DNA from: Polaromonas sp. SP1 | GTDB taxonomy: Bacteria > Pseudomonadota > Gammaproteobacteria > Burkholderiales > Burkholderiaceae_C | Reading direction: 5' to 3' | Assembly (NCBI RefSeq): GCF_003711205.1 | Contig: NZ_CP031013.1 | Span: 2,832,501-2,896,500 of the forward strand | DNA: 64,000 bases | In this document: positions 32,817 through 40,692 of the stretch, in pieces | How the letters are laid out: each line of letters starts with the position of its first letter | Position numbering within the stretch: position 1 is the first letter of the stretch | Notes under the pieces: generated by a model | Told to the model about the DNA's origin: nothing | The model's input: the letters and a program-made list of their open reading frames with translations, nothing else | Database searches by the model: none | Made by a program: the position numbers and the translations under genes

Positions 32817-34104
32817 TGCTTTTAGCTTTCAATGCCTGGGCGCAGGCGTGCGCTGAAGCCCAGGCCCATTGGAAGTTGTAACCGCCCAGCCAGCCGGTGA
32901 CATCGACGACTTCGCCTATGAAATAGAGGCCTGGCTGTCTGGATTCGAGGGTTTGGGAGGACAGGTCGCGGGTGTCTACGCCGCCGGTGGTGACTTCGGC
33001 TTTTTTGTAGCCTTCGGAGCCGTTGGGGGTGAGTTCCCAGCCGGCCAGGCGCTGGGCGAGGCCTAGCAGCGCCTTGTCGGTCGCCTCGCTGATGGGTTTT
33101 TGCAGCGCCGGGTCGGTGCTGACCCAGGCGTCGGCCAGGCGGCTGGGCACCAGGGTGGCGAGTTCGTTGGCGATCAGTTTTTTGGAGGTGGCCTTGGCGC
33201 GCAGCAGCAGGGCGGGCAAATCCACGCCGGGGGCCAGGTTGATGCGGATGGGCTGGCCTTCTCGCCAGAAGCTGGAGATTTGCAGCACCGCGGGGCCGCT
33301 GAGGCCGCGGTGGGTGAAGAGCAGGTCTTCGGAGAACACCACGGCTTTTTTGCGTTGTTTGGGCGTGGCGTCAACCGGGCTGGTTTCGATCAGCACCGGC
33401 AGCGCCAGGCCCGCCAACTGGGCATAGGGCGCCCAGGCTTCGCCGTCGAAGGTCAGCGGCACCAGCGCGGCGCGGGGCTCGACCAGGCGCAGGCCGAATT
33501 GTTTGGCGATGCGGTAGCCGAAATCGGTGGCGCCTATCTTGGGGATGGACAGGCCGCCGGTGGCGATCACCACCTGCGGCGCTTCGATGGAGCCGCGGTC
33601 GCTCTCAATTTGATAGCTGCCTGCCAAGGCCACGTCTGGGCTGGAGGCATATTTGATGCTTTTGATGGCGCAGGGCTGCCAACGCGTGACCTGGCCGGCG
33701 CCGCATTCGGCCAGCAGCATGTTGATGATGTCTTCGGCCGATCGGTCGCAAAACAGCTGGCCTTTGTGCTTCTCGTGGAACGGGATGTTGTGGCGCTGCA
33801 GCAGTTCGATGAAATCCTGCGGGGTGTAGCGCGACAGGGCCGAGCGGCAGAAGTGCGGGTTTTCGCCCAAAAATTGCGCAGGCGTGGCGTCGCGGTTGGT
33901 GAAGTTGCAGCGCCCGCCGCCCGAGATGCGGATTTTCTCGGCGACTTTTTCGCTGTGGTCGACCAGCAGCACCTTCAGGCCCAGTTGGCCGGCCTGCGCG
34001 GCGCAGAACAGCCCGGCGGCGCCCGCGCCGATGACCACGACATCGAATGAGTGGACGAGCACGCTCAGAGCACCGCTCGCCGTTCCGCGAGTTTCAGCCA
34101 GCAT
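32791..34104 (-). CDS. NAD(P)/FAD-dependent oxidoreductase, YhiN/HI0933 family
   Basis: A 437-residue flavoprotein. The N-terminal dinucleotide fold is DVVVIGAGAAGLFCA, followed by the family hallmark ISGGGRCNFTNRD and, near the C-terminus, TTGGVDTRDLSSQTLES, then GLYFIGEVVDVTGWLGGYN. The substrate is unknown. Three repeat effects are visible: the ATG at 34104 lies at the edge of a GGAACCGG-family repeat (a GTG at 34062 is the likely alternative); residues about 149-167 are encoded by an antisense GCTAT element; and the C-terminal residues after KAKS together with the stop come from another repeat copy. Confidence 0.88.
   Translation of the reverse strand: MLAETRGTASGALSVLVHSFDVVVIGAGAAGLFCAAQAGQLGLKVLLVDHSEKVAEKIRISGGGRCNFTNRDATPAQFLGENPHFCRSALSRYTPQDFIELLQRHNIPFHEKHKGQLFCDRSAEDIINMLLAECGAGQVTRWQPCAIKSIKYASSPDVALAGSYQIESDRGSIEAPQVVIATGGLSIPKIGATDFGYRIAKQFGLRLVEPRAALVPLTFDGEAWAPYAQLAGLALPVLIETSPVDATPKQRKKAVVFSEDLLFTHRGLSGPAVLQISSFWREGQPIRINLAPGVDLPALLLRAKATSKKLIANELATLVPSRLADAWVSTDPALQKPISEATDKALLGLAQRLAGWELTPNGSEGYKKAEVTTGGVDTRDLSSQTLESRQPGLYFIGEVVDVTGWLGGYNFQWAWASAHACAQALKAKSTPVQAHFV
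33604..33659 (+). repeat. GCTAT element, copy e (in frame, antisense, in yhiN-like gene)
   Basis: Plus-strand copy reading TTTGATAGCTGCCTGCCAAG, GCCACGTCTGGGCTGGAGGC, ATATTTGATGC, very close to the 3' two thirds of copy a. The host gene is on the other strand, so the element is translated from its complement (KYASSPDVALAGSYQIES). Confidence 0.75.
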
Positions 34105-34192
34105 GAGCCGCGGAACCGGCTTTGCCGGGCCGCAGGGCGGGCGGCCCCCCCGGGGGGCAGCGCATTACGCGAAGCGAAAAGCGTGGGGGCCA
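34098..34192 (+). repeat. GGAACCGGCTTTGCC family copy
   Basis: CCAGCATGAGCCGCGGAACC, GGCTTTGCCGGGCCGCAGGG, a C/G block and GCATTACGCGAAGCGAAAAG. It separates the YhiN-like and desaturase-like genes and contains the complement of the YhiN ATG. Confidence 0.85.
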
Positions 34193-34197
34193 AGTCC

Positions 34198-35322
34198 CTA
34201 ACCCTTCCAGGTAAACGGAAACTTCAGCTGCTTGAGGAAACCGTTGGGCACGTAGTCGCCCAGCACACCATAACGCTCAGGCCAGAGCTTGGTGCTCTTC
34301 ACGGCGGTGCCGAAGAAGTAGTCGATAAAGGCGTAATGCGCCGAGTAGTTGCGGTCCAGCGCTTCCTGGTCCTGGCTGTGGTGCCAGTGGTGGAAGTTGG
34401 GCGTGACGATGATGTAGCGCAGCGGGCCCAGGCGCACGCTCACGTTCGAGTGGTTGAAGACCGCCTGGAAGCCGACGATCACGATGTAGGCGTCGATCAC
34501 TTCCTTGGAAAAGCCCAGCACGTAGATGGGCGCCAGGATCAGCGTGCGGGTGATCAGCAGTTCCAGGATGTGCTGGCGCGAACCGGCCAGCCAGTCCATG
34601 CTTTTGGCGCTGTGGTGCACCGCGTGCAGGCGCCACAGCACCGGCACCTCGTGGTAAGCGCGGTGCGTCCAGTACTGCACCAGGTCGGCCACCAGCACGA
34701 TCAGCAGCACGCCGCCCCAGAAAGGCAGGTCCTGCACCCAGCCGCGAATACCGTCGTTGGCGGCCCAGCCGAAGAACTTGTGCACCAGCAAATTGGTCGC
34801 CAGCAGCACAAAGCCCACGATCATGTGGTTGACGATGAAGTGGTGAAAGTCGGTTTGCCATTCGGCGCGAAAAACCGGCTGGTCCTTGCGCAGCGCAAAC
34901 AGCTTTTCGATGAAGATGAAGATCAGCGACGAGCCCAGCAGGTCGAGGATGAACCAGTCCAGGCCGATGTAGGGCGTGTTGTCGGCGAAGTCGTTCACCG
35001 GCACCTTGTGGCCGCCCAGCAGGGCCGTGGCCACCACCAGCAAAAAGCCGGCGCTGGCCAGCCAGCGTGAGCGGTTGAAGATGATGTTGACCAGCGAGAT
35101 GCCACCGGCGATCGCCAGCGCCGCCAGCATCACGATGCGGATCACCTCGACGTTGTAGCTTTTGCGCAGCTGCGGCGTGGTGAGGTATTCGGGGAAGTGA
35201 AAAGCCAGCACGCCCAGGAAGCACAGGATGCCGAGGCTGAGGGCGATCACGCCGCTCATGATGCCGCTGCCGGGGCGAAGCTCGCCGTGGCTTTCTGTCA
35301 GGTCGTTGAGTTTGTCGAGCAC
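34198..35322 (-). CDS. Sterol desaturase/fatty acid hydroxylase superfamily protein
   Basis: A 374-residue membrane di-iron enzyme of the fatty-acid-hydroxylase superfamily. The His boxes are HRAYH (near 227), HAVHHS (near 241), and HHWHHSQ (near 316), with an extra upstream DFHHFIVNH. Five to six hydrophobic helices surround them, beginning with GVIALSLGILCFLGVLAF. Members act on sterols, carotenoids, ornithine lipids or alkanes; the substrate is not decided here. The start is a GTG at 35322 with AGAGGGA upstream. It is flanked by a repeat and by the promoter-side of cobA's 3' end. Confidence 0.88.
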   Translation of the reverse strand: MLDKLNDLTESHGELRPGSGIMSGVIALSLGILCFLGVLAFHFPEYLTTPQLRKSYNVEVIRIVMLAALAIAGGISLVNIIFNRSRWLASAGFLLVVATALLGGHKVPVNDFADNTPYIGLDWFILDLLGSSLIFIFIEKLFALRKDQPVFRAEWQTDFHHFIVNHMIVGFVLLATNLLVHKFFGWAANDGIRGWVQDLPFWGGVLLIVLVADLVQYWTHRAYHEVPVLWRLHAVHHSAKSMDWLAGSRQHILELLITRTLILAPIYVLGFSKEVIDAYIVIVGFQAVFNHSNVSVRLGPLRYIIVTPNFHHWHHSQDQEALDRNYSAHYAFIDYFFGTAVKSTKLWPERYGVLGDYVPNGFLKQLKFPFTWKG

Positions 35323-35404
35323 CGCAGTTCCCTCTGTTGTTGTATGACTTCGGGAGTGTAGCTGCGGCGCCGCCGCAAAGAGGCCTGCCGCCCCGGTCGC
35401 CGGC

Positions 35405-36172
35405 TCAGGCGGCGCGTACGGCGTCGGGGTGCGAGGCGGCCAGCGCCACGCCGCTGATCACGTCGCCCACCACGATGACGGCGGGGCTGGCCATGCCGGC
35501 TTCGCGGATGGCGCCGGCCAGTGCGCCCAGCGTGGTGGTGATGTGGCGCTGCGTGGGCAGCGAGGCGCTCTGGATCACGGCCACCGGCGTAGAGGCCGGC
35601 AGGCCCGACAGCAGCTCGTCCTGGATGCGCTCGGAGCCGCTGACACCCATGTAGATCACCAGTGTGAGGCGTGCGCTGTGTGCCGTGGCGGCCAGGGCTT
35701 TCCAGTCGGTGCCGGTGTCGCCCGGCTTGGCATGGCCGGTGACAAACACCACGCCGTGCGCATGCTCACGGTGCGTGAGCGGCACGCCCAGCGAGGTGAC
35801 GGCGGCCAGGCCCGAAGTGATGCCGTTGATAACTTGCACCGTGATGCCGGCAGCGCGAAGGTGTTCGACCTCTTCACCGCCGCGGCCAAAGATGAAGGGG
35901 TCGCCGCCTTTGAGGCGCACCACGTCTTCGCCTTCGCGGGCAGCCATCAGCATCAGCTTTTCAATAAAGGCTTGCGGCGTGGACTTGCAGCCGCCGCGCT
36001 TGCCCACATAAACAATGCGCGCCTCGGGCCGCGCAAAGGCCACGATCTCGTCGCTGACCAGGTCGTCCACCAGCAGCACGGTGGCGTGCTGGATAGCCTT
36101 CAGGGCCTTGAGGGTCAGCAGTTCCGGATCGCCGGGGCCTGCGCCTACGAGAGTGACTTTTCCGTGGTTCAT
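35405..36172 (-). CDS. cobA: Uroporphyrinogen-III C-methyltransferase
   Basis: A 255-residue SAM-dependent methyltransferase that converts uroporphyrinogen III to precorrin-2, the precursor of siroheme. Motifs: LVGAGPGDPELLTLKALKAI near the N-terminus, RLKGGDPFIFGRGGEE near 85-100, and GITSGLAAVTSLGVPLTHRE near 118-137. It is the stand-alone type, without the CysG Fe-chelatase half. It overlaps ybiB (ATGA) and is last in the nitrate locus, where its product supplies siroheme for NirB. Confidence 0.96.
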   Translation of the reverse strand: MNHGKVTLVGAGPGDPELLTLKALKAIQHATVLLVDDLVSDEIVAFARPEARIVYVGKRGGCKSTPQAFIEKLMLMAAREGEDVVRLKGGDPFIFGRGGEEVEHLRAAGITVQVINGITSGLAAVTSLGVPLTHREHAHGVVFVTGHAKPGDTGTDWKALAATAHSARLTLVIYMGVSGSERIQDELLSGLPASTPVAVIQSASLPTQRHITTTLGALAGAIREAGMASPAVIVVGDVISGVALAASHPDAVRAA

Positions 36173-37092
36173 GGTCGTGGGGTGATTTGAATTTGAGGAA
36201 GCAATTGCAAGATGTGTTCCACCTGCCGCGCAATCGAAGGTGGCACCGGCACACTGCCTGCCAATACGGCGCGAATGTAGTCCGCCGTGGCGGCTGCGTC
36301 CACCGTCTTGGGGAAGTCGGGAATGGAGGCCAGCGTGCCGGCCTGCGTCTCTTGCAGAAGTGAGCGCTGCCCGCCGATAAAGGCGTCCATCTGCGGCATG
36401 CGTCGCGCGTCGGCCACCACCTCGCCTTCGGTGCCGCGCAGCAGCAGGGCATTGGCGCCCGTCAGCTCAAAGGTCTGCGCCATCGACACCGCGTATTCGG
36501 GGTGCGTGTAGCTGCTCACCACCAGGCTTTTGCCCAGGCAGGGCGTCATGATCTTGACGAGGCTGTGCGCCGGGTTGCGCAGGCCGACGGCGCGGCGCAC
36601 GTCCAGCAGGCGCTTGAGCGCCGGCAGCAGCAGCTCGGTCGGTGCAAACGCCACTTCGCCGTTTGCTATCTTTTTAATAGCTGTCAGTGCAGGTACACCA
36701 AGGGCCAGGAGCACTTCTGATGCAAAAACCCGGCTTGACTCGGTGGGCGTGCCGTGGATCAGCACCGGAACGCCTTCACGCGCCAGCAGCAGCGCCAGCA
36801 GCGGTGTCAGCACCGGCAGCTTGCGTGCGCCGTTGTAGCTGGGCAGCACCACCGTGGGGCTGCCTGTGGCGGGCAGGTGGTTCAGGCGCTGGTGCAGCGC
36901 ATCGAGGAAACCCGCCATCTCTTCAGGCGTTTCACCCTTGATGCGCATGGCCAGGCAAAAGCCGCCGATCTCCAGGTCGGTCACGGTGCCGTCCAGCACC
37001 TGGCCCATCAGGTCCGTTGCCTGCTCGCGCGTCAGCGGGCGGGCGCCGTCTTTGCCGCGGCCGATTTCCTTGATGTACTGGCTAATACCCAT
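36169..37092 (-). CDS. ybiB: DNA-binding protein YbiB (TrpD2 type)
   Basis: A 307-residue protein of the glycosyl-transferase family 3 fold, related to anthranilate phosphoribosyltransferase; E. coli YbiB binds nucleic acid and is not a TrpD enzyme. Features are KDGARPLTREQATDLMGQVL, a VTDLEIGGFCLAMRIKGETPEEM segment, the glycine-poor VVLPSYNGARKLPVLTPLLA loop and PFVLIHGTPTESSRVFASEV-like stretch (here VLIHGTPTESSRV). Residues about 123-144 (LLALGVPALTAIKKIANGEV region) come from an antisense GCTAT element. It is coupled to cobA and follows nasA after a repeat. Confidence 0.88.
   Translation of the reverse strand: MGISQYIKEIGRGKDGARPLTREQATDLMGQVLDGTVTDLEIGGFCLAMRIKGETPEEMAGFLDALHQRLNHLPATGSPTVVLPSYNGARKLPVLTPLLALLLAREGVPVLIHGTPTESSRVFASEVLLALGVPALTAIKKIANGEVAFAPTELLLPALKRLLDVRRAVGLRNPAHSLVKIMTPCLGKSLVVSSYTHPEYAVSMAQTFELTGANALLLRGTEGEVVADARRMPQMDAFIGGQRSLLQETQAGTLASIPDFPKTVDAAATADYIRAVLAGSVPVPPSIARQVEHILQLLPQIQITPRP
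36662..36723 (+). repeat. GCTAT element, copy f (in frame, antisense, in ybiB)
   Basis: Plus-strand copy: TTTGCTATCTTTTTAATAGC, TGTCAGTGCAGG, ACACCAAGGGCCAGGAGCAC, TTCTGATGC. The host gene is on the minus strand. Confidence 0.7.
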
Positions 37093-37140
37093 AAACGTGA
37101 TTGTCCGCCAACGCAGATAACTTCTCGTTATGAGCTAATG

Positions 37141-37300
37141 GGCCCCCACGCTTTTCACTGCGTGTAAGGCGCGAGGCCTTGCAGGCCGCGGCTCGCGAGA
37201 CGCTTCGCCTCTGTCGCCTGTCCAAGCCTGCGCGGGCAGGCTTGGAGCCGCAGGCTCCAGCCCCTCGGGGGCCGTTTTTTCCTTGGGGCGGCCCGGCGGA
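37141..37300. repeat. GGAACCGGCTTTGCC family remnant between nasA and ybiB
   Basis: CCCCCACGCTTTTCACTGCG, a region with AGGCCTTGCAGGCCGCGGCT and GGCAGGCTTGGAGCCGCAGG palindromes, and CCCTCGGGGGCC to GGCGGCCCGGCGG. It fills the 243-base gap and could act as a transcription or mRNA-processing boundary inside the locus. Confidence 0.6.
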
Positions 37301-37335
37301 AAAATGAGGTGCCCTTTGCATAAACCGCTCGTAGT

Positions 37336-40224
37336 TCACGCCACTTGACGTATTGGGATCACGGTGCGCGGTGCTGAAGGCGCAGCGTCGTTGCGCGCTG
37401 AACGCACCCGGCGTTTGAGTTCCGGCACACATGAGCCGCAGTTGGTGCCGCATTTAAGCGCGGCTTGCAGCGAAGCCAGGCGCTCCTCATCGGTGCCCAG
37501 GTGGCCGGCGCCGCCGCCACCGGCCGCCAGCAGCGACAGGTGTTCGTCAATGGCGATGTCGCTGACGTTAAAGCAGGTGCACACCGGCTTGCCGCGCGAC
37601 TGCACCGCCACCGGTGGCTTTGCGCCTGGCAGCAGCAACAGCCGGCCGTAGGTGTGTGCCGGCAACTCTTCTTGCAGCAAGGTTTTGATCCAGGCCTGGG
37701 CGCTGGTGTCCCCTGCGAGTACAAAGCCGGCGAGGTGAGCATCGCCTCCGCTGCGCACCAGGCGCATGGTGCGGCGCTGGCCTTTTTTGCGATCGGCGTA
37801 ACGCAGGACGTATGCCCCATCCAGGCCCAGGATGCGTTCCAGCGCGGCCAGCGTTTCGTCCGGCGGCGCCTCATGGCTGGCAGCGCGAAACAGCACGCCG
37901 GTGCGCTCGCGGCTGCGGTCGGCCAGCGGTGTGTTGTTCGAAAAAGGCACGCAGCTGGTGAAGGGGAATTGCGCCATCAGCGGCTTGAGCTGCTCGCGCG
38001 CCGTCAGCGCATCGCCCTCGGGCAGCCAGGCCATGGCCAGCAGCGTCCACGGCATGTCTGCTTTGAGGATCTTGACGGCGGCATGTTTGAGTTCCGGCTG
38101 TTTGGAACTGGGGCAATACGCCGAGGTGGTGAGCGCGTTGACGCCTGCCAGCGGCGCGCCGCCGGTGGACTGCCCGCTCAAATACTCTTCGCCCCAATGC
38201 ATGGCGATAAAAGCCTGGCTCACCGCCACTTCTGGCGAGGCCTGCAGCGGCACCACGATGGAGCCGCGCTTGGAGGTGACATGCACCAGGTCGCCGTCTT
38301 GCAAGAGGCGCCGCGCCATGTCCTGTGCATTCATCTGCACGCAAGGCTCGGCCACATGGCCGAACAAACGCCCCAGCGTGCCGGTGCGGCTCATGCCGTG
38401 CCACTGGTCGCGCAGCCGGCCGGTGGTGAGGGAAAAAGGGTAACGCGATTCGCGCGGCTCGGCCACCGGCTTGTAAACGGTGTTGACAAAGCGGGCCTTG
38501 CCGTCGGCGGTGGGGAAGATGCCGTCTTCATACAGCCTGATCTTGCCGGCGGTATCGCCAGGCTTGAAAGGCCACTGCTGCGGTGCTGCATCCAGCAGCG
38601 CATAACTCAGGCCCGTGATGTCGAGGTCGCGGCCGCGGGTGGATTCGCGGTGTTCGTTCCAGATGGTTTCTGCGCCCGATGCTTCATCGGCGATTGAATA
38701 AGGGAAGAGGGTGGCGCCGGCTGGCGCGCGGCTGGGCAGCAGCTTCTCAAGCCGCTGCGCAAAGTCCACCGCAATCGACCAGTCATGCCGCGTATCGCCC
38801 GGCGCCGCCACCGCCGGCCGCACGCGGCTGATGCGGCGCTCGCTGTTGGTCACCGTGCCAATCTTTTCACCCCAGGTTGTAGCCGGCAGCAGCAGGTCGG
38901 CGTAGTCGCAGCTCGACGTGGTGGAAAAGGCCTCCTGCACGATCACCAGTTCGGCGCGCTCCATGGCGCGGCGCACGGTGGCCTGGTCGGGCATAGACTG
39001 GGCCGGGTTGGTGCAGGCAATCCACAGCGCCTTGATTTCGCCGTCGGCGGCAGCCTGGAACATCTCGACGGCGGATTTGCCCGGTGTTTCAGGCACGGAA
39101 GGAATGCCCCACAGCGCAGCCACTTCGGCGCGGTGATCGGGGTTGGCCAGGTCGCGGTGTGCGCTCAGCAGATTGGCCAGGCCGCCCACTTCGCGTCCGC
39201 CCATCGCATTGGGCTGGCCGGTTAGCGAGAAGGGGCCCGCGCCGGGTTTACCGATCTGGCCGGTGGCCAGGTGCATGTTGATGAGGGCGGCGTTCTTGGC
39301 GGTGCCGCTGCTCGACTGGTTCAGGCCCTGGCAATACAGGCTCAGCGTGGCGGCCGAGGTCGCAAAAAGTTTGGCGGCGGCCAGCAGGTCTTCTTTTTTG
39401 ATGCCGCAGGTTTCGGCCACCAGGTCGGGTGTGTAGTCGCGCACCGTGGCCTTGAGCGCGTCAAAGCCCGTGGTGTGCGCCGCGATGTAAGCGGCATCCG
39501 TCCAGCCTTCCCACAGCATGATGTGCAGCATGCCGTTAAAGAGCGACACATCGGTGCCCGGCTGTATGCCCAGGTAAAGGTCGGCGATCTCGGCCGTGTC
39601 AGTGCGGCGCGGGTCGCAAAAAATGATCTTCAGCGCCGGGTTGGCCGCCCTGGCGTCTTCAATGCGGCGAAAGAGGATGGGGTGTGCATAGGCCGTGTTG
39701 CTGCCGACGATAAAAATGCACTGCGCGTGGTTCACGTCGTCGTAGCAGGCGGGCGGCGCGTCCGCGCCCAGCGTCTGTTTGTAGCCGGCCACCGCGCTGC
39801 TCATGCACAGGCGCGAGTTGGTGTCGACATTGTTGGTGCCGATCAGGCCCTTGGCGAGTTTGTTGAAGACGTAATAGTCTTCCGTCAGCAACTGGCCTGA
39901 AATATAAAAACCCACCGCATCGGGCCCGTGCTCGCGGATGATTTGCGCAAAGCTTTCGCTGGCAAAACCGAGGGCACCGTCCCACGACACCGGCTTGGGC
40001 GCCTCATGACGGTGCTCGCGCCGCATCGGCTGCAACAGGCGTGTCTGCCGGGTGACGGACGCCGTCGCCGTGAGCGCCAGTGTTGAGCCCTTGGTGCACA
40101 GCCGCCCGAAGTTGGCCGGGTGATCCGGGTCACCGCGCACGCCCGTGATCTCGTCGCCTTGCGATTGAATGATTACCCCACAGCCGACACCGCAATAGGG
40201 GCACGTTGATCGGGTTTCAGTCAT
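37336..40224 (-). CDS. nasA: Assimilatory nitrate reductase, catalytic subunit
   Basis: A 962-residue molybdopterin oxidoreductase that reduces nitrate to nitrite in the cytoplasm. The N-terminal [4Fe-4S] cluster ligands are Cys8, Cys11, Cys15 and Cys43 (CPYCGVGCG and GRLCTKG). The bis-MGD catalytic domain includes NSRLCMSSAVAGYK with the likely Mo-ligand Cys and a CQGLNQSSSGTAKN segment. The C-terminus adds a BFD-type [2Fe-2S] domain (CTCFNVSD and CGTNCGSCVPELKRR), as in NasA of Klebsiella-like systems. No Tat signal, so assimilatory. It follows nirD by 22 bases. Confidence 0.95.
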   Translation of the reverse strand: MTETRSTCPYCGVGCGVIIQSQGDEITGVRGDPDHPANFGRLCTKGSTLALTATASVTRQTRLLQPMRREHRHEAPKPVSWDGALGFASESFAQIIREHGPDAVGFYISGQLLTEDYYVFNKLAKGLIGTNNVDTNSRLCMSSAVAGYKQTLGADAPPACYDDVNHAQCIFIVGSNTAYAHPILFRRIEDARAANPALKIIFCDPRRTDTAEIADLYLGIQPGTDVSLFNGMLHIMLWEGWTDAAYIAAHTTGFDALKATVRDYTPDLVAETCGIKKEDLLAAAKLFATSAATLSLYCQGLNQSSSGTAKNAALINMHLATGQIGKPGAGPFSLTGQPNAMGGREVGGLANLLSAHRDLANPDHRAEVAALWGIPSVPETPGKSAVEMFQAAADGEIKALWIACTNPAQSMPDQATVRRAMERAELVIVQEAFSTTSSCDYADLLLPATTWGEKIGTVTNSERRISRVRPAVAAPGDTRHDWSIAVDFAQRLEKLLPSRAPAGATLFPYSIADEASGAETIWNEHRESTRGRDLDITGLSYALLDAAPQQWPFKPGDTAGKIRLYEDGIFPTADGKARFVNTVYKPVAEPRESRYPFSLTTGRLRDQWHGMSRTGTLGRLFGHVAEPCVQMNAQDMARRLLQDGDLVHVTSKRGSIVVPLQASPEVAVSQAFIAMHWGEEYLSGQSTGGAPLAGVNALTTSAYCPSSKQPELKHAAVKILKADMPWTLLAMAWLPEGDALTAREQLKPLMAQFPFTSCVPFSNNTPLADRSRERTGVLFRAASHEAPPDETLAALERILGLDGAYVLRYADRKKGQRRTMRLVRSGGDAHLAGFVLAGDTSAQAWIKTLLQEELPAHTYGRLLLLPGAKPPVAVQSRGKPVCTCFNVSDIAIDEHLSLLAAGGGGAGHLGTDEERLASLQAALKCGTNCGSCVPELKRRVRSARNDAAPSAPRTVIPIRQVA

Positions 40225-40246
40225 GAATGCTCAAAAGGCCTTGCGT

Positions 40247-40669
40247 TCACGCCGTTTGAGGCGCCTGCACGGCAAAGCTTTCGTCGCCCAAAGCGCCAGA
40301 AGAGGCGCCGGGGCCCGCGCGCGGCGGCTGCAAATCCAGCGCCAGCGTGGCCAGTTCGGCAGCGTCCAGAAACACCTGGCCGGCATCCACCTTGCAGCTG
40401 AAGCTGGGCGTGCAGCCCTCGTCAGGTTGCTTGGCGCAGCCGTCTGCCAGGCCTATCGTCCAGTTGTGCAAGGGGCAGGCCACGCTGGTGCCAAACACAA
40501 TGCCCTGCGACAGCGGTCCACCCTTGTGCGGGCAGCGGTCCAGCAGCGCAAACACCTGGTCCTGGTCGTTGCGGAACACAGCCACATCAATACCTTTGGC
40601 GCGTGAGACACGCCGCGAGCCAAGCACCGGGATGTCGGTGACCAGGCAGATTTTCTTCCATTCAGACAT
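40247..40669 (-). CDS. nirD: Nitrite reductase small subunit
   Basis: A 140-residue NirD-type Rieske protein that pairs with NirB in NADH-dependent nitrite reduction to ammonium. Both Rieske ligand boxes are complete: CPHKGG (Cys46, His48) and CPLHNW (Cys65, His68). Many enterobacterial NirD proteins lack these ligands, so this copy probably binds a [2Fe-2S] cluster. The last 30 residues are a weakly conserved Ala/Pro-rich tail. It lies 23 bases after nirB and directly before nasA. Confidence 0.95.
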   Translation of the reverse strand: MSEWKKICLVTDIPVLGSRRVSRAKGIDVAVFRNDQDQVFALLDRCPHKGGPLSQGIVFGTSVACPLHNWTIGLADGCAKQPDEGCTPSFSCKVDAGQVFLDAAELATLALDLQPPRAGPGASSGALGDESFAVQAPQTA

Positions 40670-40692
40670 AGTGATATCTCAATTCAGGCCGG

